Shown here: positions 19,774-39,577 of the stretch, in pieces
How the letters are laid out: each line of letters begins with the position of its first letter
Position numbering within the stretch: position 1 is the stretch's first letter
DNA from: Marinobacterium profundum
GTDB taxonomy: Bacteria > Pseudomonadota > Gammaproteobacteria > Pseudomonadales > Balneatricaceae
Length of the DNA stretch: 64,000 nt
Assembly (NCBI RefSeq): GCF_001528745.1
Contig: NZ_BCNS01000100.1
Location: 62,001 to 126,000 of the forward strand
Reading direction: 5' to 3'
Notes under the pieces: model-generated
What the model was told of the DNA's origin: nothing
Database searches by the model: none
The model's input: the letters and a program-made list of their open reading frames with translations, nothing else
Translations under genes and position numbers: made by a program

Positions 19774-20103
19774 TTAGTCTGCAACCTTGACGGTAATGTG
19801 ACAGGTGCGCTTGATAATACGATCAGCACGACCTTTCGCACGCGGCTTAATACGTTTCATGCTCGGCGCTTCGTCAACGAAGGCCGTGGAAACGCGCAGA
19901 TCATCAATGTCAGCACCTTCGTTATGCTCCGCATTCGCGATAGCAGACTCAAGTACCTTCTTAATGATCGCCGCACCCTTTTTCGGGCTGAACGCCAGGA
20001 TGTTCAGAGCTTCGCCCACTCCCTTACCGCGGATCTGGTCTACGACCAAACGAGCTTTTTGGGCGGACAGGCTGGCGCCTTTCAATTTAGCGGCAACTTC
20101 CAT
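19774..20103 (-). CDS. rplV: 50S ribosomal protein L22
   Basis: This 109-residue protein has a beta-hairpin ([20 protein letters not shown]) that lines the exit tunnel, where macrolide-resistance changes occur in other species; it looks wild type. I prefer the ATG at 20103, six bases after GGGGGA, over the GTG one codon upstream. Confidence 0.97.
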   Translation of the reverse strand: MEVAAKLKGASLSAQKARLVVDQIRGKGVGEALNILAFSPKKGAAIIKKVLESAIANAEHNEGADIDDLRVSTAFVDEAPSMKRIKPRAKGRADRIIKRTCHITVKVAD

Positions 20104-20116
20104 CACTTATCCCCCA

Positions 20117-20395
20117 TTACTTCTTCTTAGCCTTTTTATCGGCCGCATGTCCACGGTAGGTGCGCGTAGGAACAAACTCACCCAGTTTGTGACCAACCAT
20201 GTCTTCGGTTACAAAAACCGGTACATGTTGGCGACCATTATGAACCGCAATCGTCATGCCCACGAAATTCGGGAAGATGGTAGAGCGACGTGACCAGGTC
20301 TTCAAAGGACGCTTGTCACTGCTCTCGATTGCAGCTTCTACCTTTTTCAGCAGGTGAAGGTCTATAAATGGACCTTTCTTCAGTGAACGTGGCAC
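20117..20395 (-). CDS. rpsS: 30S ribosomal protein S19
   Basis: This 92-residue head protein starts [19 protein letters not shown] after a GTG start codon, with GAGG nine bases upstream. GTG initiation is unusual for this gene and may lower its translation slightly. It follows rplB by 19 bp. Confidence 0.97.
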   Translation of the reverse strand: MPRSLKKGPFIDLHLLKKVEAAIESSDKRPLKTWSRRSTIFPNFVGMTIAVHNGRQHVPVFVTEDMVGHKLGEFVPTRTYRGHAADKKAKKK

Positions 20396-20414
20396 AGCTG
20401 TATCCTCAAGTTAG

Positions 20415-21242
20415 TTACTTGGCAGAACGACGGCGTATGATCAGCTTATCGGTACGCTTGTTCTTACGGGTCTTATGACCTTTAGTCGGCACACCCCATG
20501 GAGTAACAGGGTGACGACCGCCAGATGTACGACCTTCACCACCACCATGCGGGTGATCTACCGGGTTCATCGCAACACCGCGAACGGTAGGACGAACACC
20601 ACGCCAGCGTTTAGCACCGGCTTTACCGAGCTGACGCAGGCTGTGTTCGCTGTTGCCAACTTCACCCAGAGTCGCACGACATTCGACCAGCACCTTGCGC
20701 ATTTCGCCAGAGCGAAGACGCACGGTTGCATAAGTCCCTTCACGCGCTACGAGCTGCGCAGAAGCGCCCGCAGAACGTGCCAGCTGTGCACCTTTACCGG
20801 GCTTCAGTTCGATGCAGTGGATAGTAGAACCCACTGGGATGTTGCGTATTGGCAGGGTGTTACCGACTTTGATGTCAGCATCCACGCCAGAAAGCACAAC
20901 CGAACCTTCTTTAATACCCTTGGCCGCAATAATGTAGCGACGCTCACCGTCTGCGTATTTCAGCAGAGCAATGTTCGCGGAACGGTTCGGGTCATATTCC
21001 AGACGCTCGACCACTCCAGGAATACCGTCCTTGTTGCGACGGAAGTCGACCAGACGGTAATGAGACTTGTGACCACCACCAATATGACGGGTAGTGATAC
21101 GTCCGTTGTTGTTACGACCACCGGACTTGCTCTGTTTTTCAACCAGGGGTGCATAAGGCTTGCCTTTGTGCAGATCCTGATTAACAACCTTGACCAGATG
21201 ACGACGTCCAGCAGAGGTCGGCTTAGTCTTGATAACTGCCAT
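20415..21242 (-). CDS. rplB: 50S ribosomal protein L2
   Basis: This 275-residue protein, needed for subunit joining and peptidyl-transferase structure, begins [20 protein letters not shown]. It contains the conserved [20 protein letters not shown], including the key histidine loop near the catalytic centre. Confidence 0.98.
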   Translation of the reverse strand: MAVIKTKPTSAGRRHLVKVVNQDLHKGKPYAPLVEKQSKSGGRNNNGRITTRHIGGGHKSHYRLVDFRRNKDGIPGVVERLEYDPNRSANIALLKYADGERRYIIAAKGIKEGSVVLSGVDADIKVGNTLPIRNIPVGSTIHCIELKPGKGAQLARSAGASAQLVAREGTYATVRLRSGEMRKVLVECRATLGEVGNSEHSLRQLGKAGAKRWRGVRPTVRGVAMNPVDHPHGGGEGRTSGGRHPVTPWGVPTKGHKTRKNKRTDKLIIRRRSAK

Positions 21243-21255
21243 GATTCAACCCCTT

Positions 21256-21552
21256 TTATTCGCCAGCCAGGAAATCAATTTCGGAACCTTCAGCCAGGCA
21301 TACATAAGCCTTGCGAACGTCGTTCCGCTTGCCAAGACCACGCGCGGTGCGCTTAGTCTTGCCCTTGATGTTAAGGATGTTGACGCCTTTAACTTTAACG
21401 TTAAAGAGTGCTTCAACAGCAGTTTTGACTTCCTGCTTGGTAGCAGTGTCAGCCACACGGAAAACAACCTGCTGAGAACCCTCAGCTACAATCGTTGCTT
21501 TCTCGGAAATGTGCGGCCCCATTAGCACCTGATAAATACGAGCCTGGTTCAT
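21256..21552 (-). CDS. rplW: 50S ribosomal protein L23
   Basis: This 98-residue exit-tunnel protein docks SRP and trigger factor. The family block [20 protein letters not shown] is clear. Its ATG overlaps the rplD stop by four bases. Confidence 0.97.
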   Translation of the reverse strand: MNQARIYQVLMGPHISEKATIVAEGSQQVVFRVADTATKQEVKTAVEALFNVKVKGVNILNIKGKTKRTARGLGKRNDVRKAYVCLAEGSEIDFLAGE

Positions 21553-22154
21553 GCCAGTACCTCCTCGATTTTCTTCAGAGCAGGCACAGTTACCAGAACC
21601 TTCTCGAAGCCAACCAGGCTGACAGGGTCGATGCCTGCAGCGTCACGCACGTCAACGTGCGGAACGTTACGAGAAGCCAGATACAGGTTCTGCTCAACGT
21701 CTTCAGTGATCAGCAACGCGTTGCCCAGGGACAATTCGTTCAGCTTGGCGATAAACAGCTTGGTTTTCGGAGATTCCAGAGCGAAATCTTCAACTACAAC
21801 CAAACGGTCCTGACGAACCAGCTCAGAGAAGATGCAACGCAGTGCTGCGCGGTACATTTTCTTGTTTACTTTCTGAGAATGGTCACGTGTTTTGGCAGCG
21901 AAAGTTACGCCACCTGTGCGCCACAATGGGCTACGAATGGTACCGGCACGAGCACGGCCTGTACCTTTCTGACGCCACGGTTTAGCACCACCGCCCGATA
22001 CTTCTGAGCGGGTTTTCTGAGCTTTGGTACCCTGACGACCACCGGCCAGGTACGCCGTAACGACCTGATGAACCAGCGATTCGTTGAATTCTTTACCAAA
22101 AGCCAGGTCGGATACTTCAACCGAACCGGCAGTTCCAGCTAGATTCAGATTCAT
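21549..22154 (-). CDS. rplD: 50S ribosomal protein L4
   Basis: This 201-residue protein has an internal loop ([20 protein letters not shown]) that reaches into the exit tunnel. In E. coli L4 represses its own S10 operon at the leader. Whether that works here is open, because the leader is short. Confidence 0.98.
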   Translation of the reverse strand: MNLNLAGTAGSVEVSDLAFGKEFNESLVHQVVTAYLAGGRQGTKAQKTRSEVSGGGAKPWRQKGTGRARAGTIRSPLWRTGGVTFAAKTRDHSQKVNKKMYRAALRCIFSELVRQDRLVVVEDFALESPKTKLFIAKLNELSLGNALLITEDVEQNLYLASRNVPHVDVRDAAGIDPVSLVGFEKVLVTVPALKKIEEVLA

Positions 22155-22166
22155 GTCAACCTCCCC

Positions 22167-22805
22167 TTAGGCGCCAGCCTTGACAGCCGGTTTAACGATT
22201 ACGTCACCGCCGGGAGCACCCGGCACGGCACCTTTGACCAACAGCAGGTTGCGTTCAGCGTCTACGCGAACGACTTCAAGGGTCTGAATAGTAACGCGTT
22301 CAGCACCCATGTGACCTGCCATCTTTTTGCCTTTCCAGACGCGGCCAGGAGTCTGACATTGTCCTATGGAACCCGGAGCTCGGTGAGACAGAGAGTTACC
22401 GTGAGTCGCATCCTGCATGCTGAAGTTCCAACGCTTGATCGCGCCCTGGAAGCCCTTGCCTTTGGATTGACCAGTAACATCTACTTTCTGACCTGCTTCG
22501 AAGCGCTCAACGGTCAGCGCATCGCCAACGTTGATTTCTTCGTCATTCGACAGGCGGAACTCCCACAAACCGCGGCCGGCTTCAACGCCAGCTTTAGCAA
22601 AGTGACCAGCTTCCGGCTTGCTCAGCCGGCTAGCTTTACAGCCACCAGTGGTGATCTGCACAGCAGTGTAACCATCAGCTTCGATGGTTTTCACCTGAGT
22701 CACGCGGTTCGGCTCGACCTCGATGACGGTGACTGGCACGGACACGCCATCTTCAGTGAAGACACGGGTCATGCCCGCTTTACGTCCGATTAGACCTACA
22801 GTCAT
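22167..22805 (-). CDS. rplC: 50S ribosomal protein L3
   Basis: This 212-residue protein starts [20 protein letters not shown]; the ATG at 22805 is the family start although the frame extends 14 codons upstream. The loop around [20 protein letters not shown] reaches the peptidyl-transferase centre and contains the glutamine methylated by PrmB in E. coli. Confidence 0.97.
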   Translation of the reverse strand: MTVGLIGRKAGMTRVFTEDGVSVPVTVIEVEPNRVTQVKTIEADGYTAVQITTGGCKASRLSKPEAGHFAKAGVEAGRGLWEFRLSNDEEINVGDALTVERFEAGQKVDVTGQSKGKGFQGAIKRWNFSMQDATHGNSLSHRAPGSIGQCQTPGRVWKGKKMAGHMGAERVTIQTLEVVRVDAERNLLLVKGAVPGAPGGDVIVKPAVKAGA

Positions 22806-22918
22806 GTTTTTAACCTCTTGCCAGTTGTGTACGGGGCTGTTACCCACTACGGCTACCCTTTACAGGGCATTCCACAAACAGCGCTTCATGAATATAAATT
22901 AGAATGCGCAGTGCTGAA

Positions 22919-23230
22919 TTAGCCGAGGCTGATCTGCACTTCAACGCCCGCAGCCAGATCCAGTTTCATCAGCGCGTCAACTGTTTTCTCAGTTGGCTCA
23001 ACGATGTCCAGAACTCGCTTGTGAGTACGGATTTCATACTGATCGCGCGCGTCTTTGTTGACGTGCGGAGAAACCAGGATGGTAAAACGCTCTTTGCGGG
23101 TGGGAAGTGGGATCGGACCACGCACCTGAGCACCAGTCCGCTTTGCAGTCTCTACGATCTCCAAAGCGGAAGAGTCGATCAGGCGATGATCAAACGCCTT
23201 CAGACGAATTCGAATTTTCTGATTCTGCAT
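22919..23230 (-). CDS. rpsJ: 30S ribosomal protein S10 (transcription factor NusE)
   Basis: This 103-residue protein begins [20 protein letters not shown], which fixes the start at 23230. Besides its 30S role it is NusE, partner of NusB in antitermination and of NusG in coupling. It is the first gene of the S10 operon, followed by a 113-bp gap before rplC. Confidence 0.98.
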   Translation of the reverse strand: MQNQKIRIRLKAFDHRLIDSSALEIVETAKRTGAQVRGPIPLPTRKERFTILVSPHVNKDARDQYEIRTHKRVLDIVEPTEKTVDALMKLDLAAGVEVQISLG

Positions 23231-23291
23231 TTTGATCACACTTAATCAAAGTTTTTGAACGGCCGAAGCCGGCATACCCTTCTAGGAAGGG
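23231..23291 (-). promoter_or_regulatory. S10 operon leader with three short hairpins
   Basis: The roughly 60-base leader between the predicted start of transcription and rpsJ contains three inverted repeats: CCCTTC...GAAGGG (23277-23291), GCCGGCTTCGGCC (23261-23273) and TTTGAT...ATCAAA (23231-23250), the last touching the rpsJ start codon. It is much shorter than the E. coli leader that responds to L4. Confidence 0.5.
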
Positions 23292-23297
23292 ACGCAA

Positions 23298-23326
23298 ATT
23301 CTACTCAGGGGCGCTACCAGCGTCAA
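23298..23326 (-). promoter_or_regulatory. Sigma-70 promoter of the S10 operon
   Basis: TTGACG (23321-23326), a 17-bp spacer and TAGAAT (23298-23303) on the minus strand give a strong match. Downstream of the -10 the sequence TTGCGTCCC resembles that of the tRNA-Trp promoter near 40100. Confidence 0.8.
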
Positions 23327-23446
23327 GTGAATGCGGTTATTAATTAAACAGCAACAATTGAACCTCGCCCGGAACAGAACACACTTCACCATACTTGACC
23401 ACAAGCGGGCATCCTGGCCCGACACACTCATGCCCATCCCGAGCAT

Positions 23447-23475
23447 AAAAAAAGACCCTCCGAAGAGGGCCTTTT
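23447..23475 (-). terminator. Rho-independent terminator of the str operon (after tufA)
   Basis: On the minus strand AAGGCCCTC, a TTCG loop and GAGGGTC are followed by a run of seven Ts. It lies 27 bp past the tuf stop and separates the str operon from the S10 promoter. Confidence 0.9.
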
Positions 23476-23501
23476 CGTCACCTCAGATCAGCGAACTGAT
23501 C

Positions 23502-24725
23502 TTAGGCGATGATTTTAGCTACAACACCAGCACCAACGGTACGGCCGCCTTCGCGAATCGCGAAACGCAGGCCTTCTTCCATGGCGATCGGGTTGATCAG
23601 GGTAACGGACATCTGCACGTTGTCACCCGGCATTACCATCTCAACACCTTCCGGCAGTTCACAAGCACCGGTGATGTCTGTGGTACGGAAGTAGAACTGT
23701 GGACGGTAGCCTTTGAAGAACGGAGTGTGACGTCCGCCTTCTTCTTTGCTCAGTACGTAGACTTCGCCCTCGAACTGAGTGTGCGGCTTGATAGAACCCG
23801 GCTTGCACAGAACCTGACCACGCTCAACGTCGTCACGCTTGGTGCCACGCAGCAGCGCGCCAACGTTCTCGCCTGCACGACCTTCGTCCAGCAGCTTGCG
23901 GAACATTTCAACACCAGTACAGGTGGTAACCTGAGTATCGCGAACACCAACGATCTCGATCTGGTCGCCAACTTTCAGGATGCCACGCTCTACACGACCG
24001 GTTACAACAGTACCGCGACCGGAGATGGAGAAGACATCTTCCACTGGCATCAGGAACGGCAGGTCAACTGCGCGCTCAGGCTGCGGGATGTAGTTGTCCA
24101 GCGCATCAACCAGCTTCAGGACTGCAGACGTACCCAGTTCGTTGTCGTCCTGACCGTTAAGAGCCATCAGAGCGGAACCAGCGATGATCGGAGTGTCGTC
24201 GCCTGGGAAGTCGTAGGTATCGAGCAGCTCGCGCAGCTCCATTTCTACCAGCTCCAGCATTTCAGCGTATTCTTCAGACTCAACGCCGCCGCAATCTTCA
24301 GCCAGCAGGTCAGCCTTGTTCAGGAAGACAACGATGAAAGGTACACCCACCTGACGCGACAGCAGGATGTGCTCGCGAGTCTGCGGCATAGGGCCGTCAG
24401 TTGCGCCACATACCAGGATAGCGCCGTCCATCTGAGCTGCACCGGTGATCATGTTCTTGACGTAGTCAGCGTGACCCGGGCAGTCGACGTGCGCGTAATG
24501 ACGTCCTGGAGATTCGTACTCAACGTGCGAAGTTGCGATAGTAATACCGCGCTCACGCTCTTCAGGAGCATTGTCGATACCGTCGAAGGCAACGGCAGAG
24601 CCGCCCCAAGTCTCAGAACAAACGCGCGTCAGAGCCGCTGTCAGAGTGGTTTTACCGTGGTCGACGTGACCGATGGTGCCGACGTTTACGTGCGGCTTGT
24701 TACGTTCAAATGCTTTCTTACCCAT
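23502..24725 (-). CDS. tufA: Elongation factor Tu (intact copy)
   Basis: This 407-residue GTPase delivers aminoacyl-tRNA to the ribosome. It has the P-loop GHVDHGKT (19-26), DCPGHADY and NKAD motifs of the G domain, followed by beta-barrel domains 2 and 3. The start [14 protein letters not shown] is at the ATG at 24725; a GTG one codon earlier is unlikely. It is the last gene of the str operon, 30 bp behind fusA. A second, frameshifted copy lies at 40143-41368. The two differ by about ten silent substitutions plus the frameshift. Confidence 0.98.
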   Translation of the reverse strand: MGKKAFERNKPHVNVGTIGHVDHGKTTLTAALTRVCSETWGGSAVAFDGIDNAPEERERGITIATSHVEYESPGRHYAHVDCPGHADYVKNMITGAAQMDGAILVCGATDGPMPQTREHILLSRQVGVPFIVVFLNKADLLAEDCGGVESEEYAEMLELVEMELRELLDTYDFPGDDTPIIAGSALMALNGQDDNELGTSAVLKLVDALDNYIPQPERAVDLPFLMPVEDVFSISGRGTVVTGRVERGILKVGDQIEIVGVRDTQVTTCTGVEMFRKLLDEGRAGENVGALLRGTKRDDVERGQVLCKPGSIKPHTQFEGEVYVLSKEEGGRHTPFFKGYRPQFYFRTTDITGACELPEGVEMVMPGDNVQMSVTLINPIAMEEGLRFAIREGGRTVGAGVVAKIIA

Positions 24726-24755
24726 CACGAATACCTCTTGATCAATTAGGCGTAA

Positions 24756-26849
24756 TTATTTCTGGTTGATAACTGCTTCTGCAATGTTTGCAGGCGCTTC
24801 AGCGTAGTCATCAAACTCCATGGAGTAGGTCGCACGACCCTGGGTTGCCGAGCGCAGATCGGTTGCATAACCGAACATTTCGCCCAACGGCACCTGAGCG
24901 CGAATAACCTTGCCACCGGCGGTGTCATCCATACCCTGAACGAGACCACGACGACGATTAAGGTCACCCATCACGTCACCCATGTAGTCTTCCGGAGTCA
25001 CGACTTCGACTTTCATCATCGGCTCGAGCAGACAAGGGCTCGCTTCCTGAGCGTATTTTTTCAACGCCTGAGAAGCTGCGATTTTAAACGCCATCTCGTT
25101 GGAGTCAACCTCGTGGAAGGAACCGTCGTACAGACGTGCTTTCAGGCCAATCAGCGGGTAGCCCGCGATTACGCCGTTCTTCATCTGTTCTTCGATACCC
25201 TTCTGGATCGCCGGAATGTATTCCTTCGGAATAGATCCACCTACGACTTCGTTGATGAACTCCAGACCTTCCTGTTCGGATGGGCTGAATTCTACAACAA
25301 CGTGGCCGTACTGACCGCGACCACCGGACTGACGGGCAAACTTGTGGTTTGCTTCGACGGTCTTGCGGATTTTCTCGCGGTAGGCAACCTGCGGCTTGCC
25401 GATGTTCGCTTCAACCTTGAACTCGCGACGCATACGGTCAACGAGGATGTCCAGGTGAAGCTCACCCATGCCAGAAATAATTGTCTGGCCGGATTCCTGA
25501 TCGGTTTCAACGCGGAAAGAGGGATCTTCCTGAGCCAGCTTGCCCAGCGCGATACCCATTTTTTCCTGGTCAGCCTTGGATTTCGGCTCAACAGCAACAG
25601 AGATTACCGGCTCCGGGAACTCCATGCGCTCCAGAACGATACGATCGTCCAGGCTGCACAGGGTGTCACCAGTAGTAACGTCCTTCATGCCGATCAGTGC
25701 GGCGATGTCGCCTGCGCACACTTCCTTGATCTCTTCACGCTGGTTGGCGTGCATCTGTACCATACGACCGATACGTTCTTTCTTCGACTTGACAGAGTTA
25801 ATCACGCTGTCGCCGGACTTCAGAACGCCGGAGTAGACACGAACGAAGGTCAGAGTACCAACGAAGGGGTCAGTTGCGATTTTGAACGCCAGTGCGGAGA
25901 AAGGAGCGCTATCATCAGCAGCACGAACAGCCGGGGTAGAGTCCTTGTCATCCAGAGTACCTTCAATCGCCTTAACTTCGATCGGCGATGGCAGGTATTC
26001 GATCACGGAGTCCAGCATGAACTGAACACCCTTGTTCTTGAACGCGGAGCCGGCCATGATCGGCACGATTTCGTTGTTCAGGGTACGGGCACGCAAACCA
26101 GCCTTGATTTCTTCGATGGTCAGCTCAGTACCTTCAAGGTACTTGTCCATCAGTTCGTCAGTAGCTTCAGCTGCAGCTTCAACCATCTGCTCGCGCATCT
26201 CTTCAGCACGCGCCTGCAGGCTGGCCGGAATTTCTTCCAGATCGTAGGTCATGCCCTGATCAGCTTCGTTCCACATGATGGCTTTCATGCGAATCAGGTC
26301 AACAACACCCTTGAATTCGTCTTCAGCACCGATTGGCAGATTGATCGCCACAGGAACAGCACCCAGACGTTTCTTCATCTGGTCGACAACCATGTAGAAG
26401 TCAGCGCCGGCACGGTCCATCTTGTTGACGAACACCATGCGCGGGACTTCATACTTGTTGGCCTGACGCCATACAGTCTCGGTCTGCGGCTGTACACCAG
26501 AAGAGGCGCACAACACAACCACGGCACCGTCGAGTACACGCAGTGAACGCTCAACTTCGATCGTGAAGTCAACGTGTCCCGGTGTGTCGATGATGTTTAC
26601 GCGGTGCGGTTCAAACTGCTGGTTCATACCGGCCCAGAAACAGGTGGTAGCAGCGGAGGTGATAGTAATACCACGCTCCTGTTCCTGCTCCATCCAGTCC
26701 ATGGTGGCAGCACCGTCGTGTACTTCACCGATCTTGTGAGACAGACCTGTGTAGAAAAGTACACGTTCGGTAGTGGTGGTCTTACCGGCGTCTACGTGTG
26801 CACAGATACCGATGTTACGGTAGCGTGCTATAGGAGTTTTACGAGCCAC
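24756..26849 (-). CDS. fusA: Elongation factor G
   Basis: This 697-residue translocase GTPase has the P-loop AHVDAGKTT and DTPGHVDF and NKMD motifs, and the domain III-V region with [11 protein letters not shown]. It starts with GTG at 26849 ([20 protein letters not shown]). It sits between rpsG and tufA in the str operon. Confidence 0.98.
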   Translation of the reverse strand: MARKTPIARYRNIGICAHVDAGKTTTTERVLFYTGLSHKIGEVHDGAATMDWMEQEQERGITITSAATTCFWAGMNQQFEPHRVNIIDTPGHVDFTIEVERSLRVLDGAVVVLCASSGVQPQTETVWRQANKYEVPRMVFVNKMDRAGADFYMVVDQMKKRLGAVPVAINLPIGAEDEFKGVVDLIRMKAIMWNEADQGMTYDLEEIPASLQARAEEMREQMVEAAAEATDELMDKYLEGTELTIEEIKAGLRARTLNNEIVPIMAGSAFKNKGVQFMLDSVIEYLPSPIEVKAIEGTLDDKDSTPAVRAADDSAPFSALAFKIATDPFVGTLTFVRVYSGVLKSGDSVINSVKSKKERIGRMVQMHANQREEIKEVCAGDIAALIGMKDVTTGDTLCSLDDRIVLERMEFPEPVISVAVEPKSKADQEKMGIALGKLAQEDPSFRVETDQESGQTIISGMGELHLDILVDRMRREFKVEANIGKPQVAYREKIRKTVEANHKFARQSGGRGQYGHVVVEFSPSEQEGLEFINEVVGGSIPKEYIPAIQKGIEEQMKNGVIAGYPLIGLKARLYDGSFHEVDSNEMAFKIAASQALKKYAQEASPCLLEPMMKVEVVTPEDYMGDVMGDLNRRRGLVQGMDDTAGGKVIRAQVPLGEMFGYATDLRSATQGRATYSMEFDDYAEAPANIAEAVINQK

Positions 26850-26864
26850 GACTCTATCCTCAGT

Positions 26865-27350
<486 letters not shown>

Positions 27351-27477
27351 TTATAAAAAGGTCTTCAGGTTAACTCAGGATATGCCGCCTATGCGGGTTC
27401 GCCTGACCTTACTCTTACCGTGTCCGGTCTAGCCCGATAGCCATTTGCGCTACAAAGCCTCGCCGTAATGACGACGA

Positions 27478-27852
27478 TTAAGATTTAGGACGCTTGGTTC
27501 CGTACTTCGAACGACCCTGTCTACGGTCGTTGACGCCGGAGCAGTCCAGAGCACCACGTACAGTGTGGTAACGCACACCTGGCAAGTCTTTTACACGGCC
27601 GCCGCGAATCAGTACGACAGAGTGTTCCTGCAGGTTGTGGCCTTCACCACCGATGTAGGACGTCACTTCAAAACCGTTAGTCAGACGCACACGGCAAACT
27701 TTGCGCAGCGCTGAGTTAGGTTTCTTCGGTGTAGTGGTGTATACACGAGTACATACGCCACGACGCTGAGGACAAGCCTGCAGAGCAGGAACGTCGCTTT
27801 TTTCAACAGCGCGTTTGCGTGGCGAACGCACCAGCTGGTTAATAGTTGCCAT
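27478..27852 (-). CDS. rpsL: 30S ribosomal protein S12
   Basis: This 124-residue decoding-centre protein is the first gene of the str operon. Residues K43 (in TPKKPNS) and K88 (in GRVKDLPG), where streptomycin-resistance changes arise, are wild type. Asp89, methylthiolated in E. coli, is present. Confidence 0.98.
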   Translation of the reverse strand: MATINQLVRSPRKRAVEKSDVPALQACPQRRGVCTRVYTTTPKKPNSALRKVCRVRLTNGFEVTSYIGGEGHNLQEHSVVLIRGGRVKDLPGVRYHTVRGALDCSGVNDRRQGRSKYGTKRPKS

Positions 27853-27963
27853 TAAGCAAACTCCACGTTTTCACGTATTAATGGATAAACACCAAAAAGC
27901 CGGAGCCATATGTCCGTGCAAAATGCGTAGCGCACTCCGCTCGACAGCTGGTCCCAGCACAAG

Positions 27964-27993
27964 GGGGCCGGAATTTTAATCAATTCCGACCCC
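27964..27993 (-). terminator. Hairpin after rpoC, possible terminator
   Basis: GGGGTCGGAATT and AATTCCGGCCCC pair over 12 positions (one G-U) around a six-base loop, 24 bp past the rpoC stop. The following CTTGTG is a poor T-run. The same stretch also reads as a weak minus-strand promoter (TTGACT at 27997-28002, TAAAAT at 27973-27978, 18-bp spacer) that could serve rpsL. Confidence 0.55.
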
Positions 27994-28016
27994 TATAGTC
28001 AATTACTGACCAATAA

Positions 28017-32270
<4,254 letters not shown>

Positions 32271-32337
32271 GTTCGGTGGCCCCTCGCGGAGTAGTGGGCA
32301 GACGCGCGCAGCGCCCGCCACGTGATTGTGTTAATCC

Positions 32338-36438
<4,101 letters not shown>

Positions 36439-36535
36439 CAGTGTTCCCCAGCATGTGCACCAAGTTGCGAACCAGCCCAGAAGAAGACCTTCCAGTCTGT
36501 ATCACCGTCATTTATTTGCTGTCTATAAATAACGG

Positions 36536-36565
36536 AAAAAGGCCGGTGGCTATTCGCCACCAGCC
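36536..36565 (-). terminator. Attenuator-type terminator between rplL and rpoB
   Basis: GGCTGGTGGC and GCCACCGGCC form a ten-base stem (one G-U) around GAATA, followed by five Ts. In E. coli a partial terminator at the same place makes ribosomal L7/L12 more abundant than polymerase; the position here suggests the same job. Confidence 0.8.
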
Positions 36566-36611
36566 ATAGCACTTTGAACAGCGTTCAGCCGCTCTGAATG
36601 CATAGACGCTA

Positions 36612-36983
36612 TTACTTGAGCTCTACGGAAGCGCCAGCTTCTTCCAGCGCTTTCTTCAGCGCTTCAGCATCGTCCTTGCTCAGACCGTCTTTAACGGTAG
36701 AAGGCGCAGTATCAACCACAGCCTTGGCTTCTTTCAGGCCCAGGCCTGTAGCAGCACGAACAGCCTTGATAACGTTAACTTTCTTGTCGCCAGCAGCGGT
36801 CAGAATAACGTCGAATTCAGTCTGTTCTTCAACAGCGGCAGCAGCGTCGCCAGCCGGGCCAGCCATTACAGCAGATGCAGCAGATACGCCGAACTTTTCT
36901 TCCATAGCGGAGACCAGTTCAACAACGTCCATTACAGACATTTCAGCGATTGCGTTGAGGATATCTTCTTTAGTCAGAGACAT
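36612..36983 (-). CDS. rplL: 50S ribosomal protein L7/L12
   Basis: This 123-residue stalk protein has an N-terminal dimerisation domain, an Ala-rich hinge near residues 40-52 and a C-terminal factor-binding domain with [20 protein letters not shown]. It follows rplJ by 64 bp and is present in multiple copies per ribosome. Confidence 0.98.
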   Translation of the reverse strand: MSLTKEDILNAIAEMSVMDVVELVSAMEEKFGVSAASAVMAGPAGDAAAAVEEQTEFDVILTAAGDKKVNVIKAVRAATGLGLKEAKAVVDTAPSTVKDGLSKDDAEALKKALEEAGASVELK

Positions 36984-37047
36984 GATTCAGTTCCTGAAAA
37001 TCTGGAGCAATTGCTCCTAAAATCGGTTAACAAAGCAGCTGAGAAAC

Positions 37048-37542
37048 TCAGGCAGCTTCCTGTTCTTTCTGTTCGCGTACGGCAGCGAGGGTACGAACCA
37101 GCTTGCCGGCTGCAGCTTCTTTCATGCAGCTCATCAGCTTGGCAAGGGCTTCTTCGTATGTCGGCAAGCTTGCCAGCATAGCGATGTCTACCTTATTGCC
37201 TTCAAAGGCAGCAGCCTTCAGCTCGAACTTGTCATTGCCCTTGGCGAACTCACGCAGGATGCGCGCACCGGCACCTGGATGTTCGTTAGAGAATGCAATG
37301 ATAGTCGGGCCAACGAAAGTGTCTGCGAGACACTCGTATGCTGTACCTTCGATCGCACGGCGAGCCAGGGTGTTACGCACAACCTTCAGCCATACGCCAT
37401 TGTCACGGGCCAGCTGGCGAAGCTCTGTCATCTTTCCAACGGTAACACCGCGGGAATCGGCCACGACGGCCGACAGAGCATTCTGAGCAGCTAGCTGGAC
37501 ATCGGCAACGATCGCCTTTTTGTCTTCTAGTCCTAATGCCAC
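37048..37542 (-). CDS. rplJ: 50S ribosomal protein L10
   Basis: This 164-residue stalk base protein begins [19 protein letters not shown] after a GTG start codon, with AGGAG six bases upstream. In E. coli the L10-L7/L12 complex represses its own mRNA at the leader; the roughly 250-bp leader here fits that. Confidence 0.97.
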   Translation of the reverse strand: MALGLEDKKAIVADVQLAAQNALSAVVADSRGVTVGKMTELRQLARDNGVWLKVVRNTLARRAIEGTAYECLADTFVGPTIIAFSNEHPGAGARILREFAKGNDKFELKAAAFEGNKVDIAMLASLPTYEEALAKLMSCMKEAAAGKLVRTLAAVREQKEQEAA

Positions 37543-37794
37543 GATAAACTCCTGGATTGAGTCTTTCGACTGTTTACCAACAACCGGGATCTGTCATGCA
37601 GAACCCGGCTTGAGCACGGTGGTTTTATAGATCCAAGGTTTGAATCTCACCGTCTGCGCAGGCCGGAAAACCATTAAGGCATATCCTCGCACCGACAACT
37701 GACTGGTGCAGGCCATACCACCTGCGGTCTTTGACGGCCTTCGTATCTGTTTAACAGGTCACGAAGACCCTCAAAAAACCTTTCAAGGGGTGAC
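37543..37794 (-). promoter_or_regulatory. rplJ leader region (probable L10-binding autoregulatory leader)
   Basis: This 252-bp gap between rplA and rplJ has no reading frame of note. The minus strand forms several hairpins, including GTCTTCGT paired with ACGAAGGC and a segment around TTTTCCGGCCTGCGCAGACG that could hold the kinked L10 site. The assignment rests on position and structure, not on a family search. Confidence 0.6.
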
Positions 37795-38490
37795 TTAAAC
37801 GCTCAGGGAAGCCTGATCGATAGTCAGACCCGGGCCCATGGTAGTGGACAGGGTCACTTTCTTCACATAGATGCCTTTGGAAGAAGCTGGCTTCAGCTTT
37901 TTCAGGTCGGCGATCAGTGCTTCGATATTTTCTTTCACGGAACCGGCAGCGAAGTCGGCCTGGCCTACGCCTGCGTGAATGATGCCGTTCTTGTCAGTAC
38001 GGAAACGTACCTGACCAGCCTTGGCATTCTTGACAGCAGTTGCGACGTCCATGGTTACAGTGCCAACCTTAGGGTTAGGCATCAGACCACGCGGGCCAAG
38101 GATCTGACCCAGCTGACCAACAACACGCATGGCATCAGGCGTAGCAATAACAACACCGAAGTCCAGGTTACCGGCCTTGATGGAGTCAGCCAGATCTTCA
38201 AAGCCTACGATGTCAGCACCGGCAGCCTTGGCCTTCTCGGCATTTTCGCCCTGGGCGAAAACAGCAACACGTACAGTTTTGCCTGTACCGTGCGGCAGTA
38301 CGGTGGAACCACGTACAACCTGGTCGGATTTACGAGGGTCAACACCCAGGTTAACTGCAACGTCTACAGATTCTTTGAACTTCACAGTAGAAAGTTCAGC
38401 CAGCAGAGCGACGGCTTCGTCGATAGCGTACAGCTTGGTAGCTACGACTTTTGCGTTGATTGCTTTCTGACGCTTGGACAGATTAGCCAT
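37795..38490 (-). CDS. rplA: 50S ribosomal protein L1
   Basis: This 231-residue L1-stalk protein begins [20 protein letters not shown] and is needed for E-site tRNA release. In E. coli it represses the rplK-rplA message. Its start overlaps the rplK stop by one base (TAATG), implying coupling. Confidence 0.98.
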   Translation of the reverse strand: MANLSKRQKAINAKVVATKLYAIDEAVALLAELSTVKFKESVDVAVNLGVDPRKSDQVVRGSTVLPHGTGKTVRVAVFAQGENAEKAKAAGADIVGFEDLADSIKAGNLDFGVVIATPDAMRVVGQLGQILGPRGLMPNPKVGTVTMDVATAVKNAKAGQVRFRTDKNGIIHAGVGQADFAAGSVKENIEALIADLKKLKPASSKGIYVKKVTLSTTMGPGLTIDQASLSV

Positions 38491-38924
38491 TATTCATCAC
38501 CCTCTACTACAAGACCCATGCTGCGCGCAGAGCCCGCGATGGTGCGAACAGCTGCATCCATGTCACCGGCAGTCAGATCCGGCATTTTGATGGTAGCAAT
38601 CTCTTCCAGCTGAGCACGTGTCACGGTACCGACTTTATCGGTATTCGGACGGCTGGAGCCGCTCTTCAGGCCGGCTGCTTTTTTCAGCAGAATGGCCGCC
38701 GGAGGCGTCTTGGTAATAAAGGTAAAGCTGCGGTCGCTGTAGACTGTGATAACAACAGGAGTCGGCAGACCAGGCTCAATGCCCTGGGTCGCGGCGTTGA
38801 ACGCCTTGCAGAATTCCATGATGTTAACGCCGTGCTGACCCAGTGCAGGACCGACTGGCGGGCTAGGGTTAGCCTGACCAGCTTTTACCTGCAGCTTGAT
38901 ATAAGCATTAATTTTCTTAGCCAT
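38490..38924 (-). CDS. rplK: 50S ribosomal protein L11
   Basis: This 144-residue protein of the GTPase-associated centre has the proline-rich [20 protein letters not shown] region where thiostrepton acts. It also supports RelA activation. It heads the L11-L1 message after a terminator-like hairpin that follows nusG. Confidence 0.98.
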   Translation of the reverse strand: MAKKINAYIKLQVKAGQANPSPPVGPALGQHGVNIMEFCKAFNAATQGIEPGLPTPVVITVYSDRSFTFITKTPPAAILLKKAAGLKSGSSRPNTDKVGTVTRAQLEEIATIKMPDLTAGDMDAAVRTIAGSARSMGLVVEGDE

Positions 38925-38974
38925 TAAGCTACTCCTTTGGGTGCAAACGCCTTGCGGCTCCCCATTCTCGACAA

Positions 38975-39008
38975 TGGAAAGCCCCGGCTGCGCAAACGCA
39001 ACCAGGGC
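38975..39008 (-). terminator. Probable terminator between nusG and rplK
   Basis: GCCCTGGTTGCG and CGCAGCCGGGGC pair over 12 positions (two G-U) around TTTG, then TTTCC. The short T-run suggests partial termination. I found no clear promoter between it and rplK, so some readthrough is likely. Confidence 0.6.
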
Positions 39009-39031
39009 AATCCGAATTCAAAAAGGCTTGA

Positions 39032-39565
39032 TCAGGCTTTTTCGACCTGAGCAAATTCCAGCTCAACAGGGGTAGAACGACCAAAGATCGTCACTGCCAC
39101 ATGGAGCCTGTTTTTCTCGTAGTTGACCTCTTCCACCACACCGTTAAAGTCGGCAAAGGGACCATCCACAACACGAACCATCTCGCCCGGCTCGAAGAGA
39201 GTCTTCGGCCGCGGCTTGTCGACACCACTCTCGACGCGACGCAGAATTTCCTGCGCCTCTTTCTCGGTAATAGGTGCCGGCTTATCGGCTGTACCACCGA
39301 TGAAACCTAATACACGCGGCGTATTCTTGACCAGGTGCCACGCTTCGTCTTCCATGTCTATCTGAACCAGAACATAGCCCGGATAGAACTTGCGCTCAGA
39401 CTTGCGCTTCTTGCCATCACGAATTTCGATGATCTCTTCGGTCGGAACCAGAATATCACCGAACTTTTCCTGCATGCTGTAAAGCTCAACCCGCTCTTTC
39501 AGCGAGTTCATTACACGCTTCTCGTAACCGGAGTACGCATGGACGACATACCAACGCATTGCCAT
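39032..39565 (-). CDS. nusG: Transcription termination/antitermination factor NusG
   Basis: This 177-residue factor has an N-terminal NGN domain ([20 protein letters not shown]) that binds polymerase and a C-terminal KOW domain ([20 protein letters not shown]) that contacts Rho or S10. An AAGGAG about eight bases before the ATG at 39565 supports the start. It follows secE by 12 bp. Confidence 0.98.
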   Translation of the reverse strand: MAMRWYVVHAYSGYEKRVMNSLKERVELYSMQEKFGDILVPTEEIIEIRDGKKRKSERKFYPGYVLVQIDMEDEAWHLVKNTPRVLGFIGGTADKPAPITEKEAQEILRRVESGVDKPRPKTLFEPGEMVRVVDGPFADFNGVVEEVNYEKNRLHVAVTIFGRSTPVELEFAQVEKA

Positions 39566-39577
39566 ACAAAAAACTCC

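Noticed and set aside
23331..24749. Long plus-strand frame opposite tufA (and its twin opposite tufB at 40122-41312)
   Set aside because: Antisense shadow of a strongly codon-biased gene. Its presence in both copies is explained by the near identity of the tuf genes.
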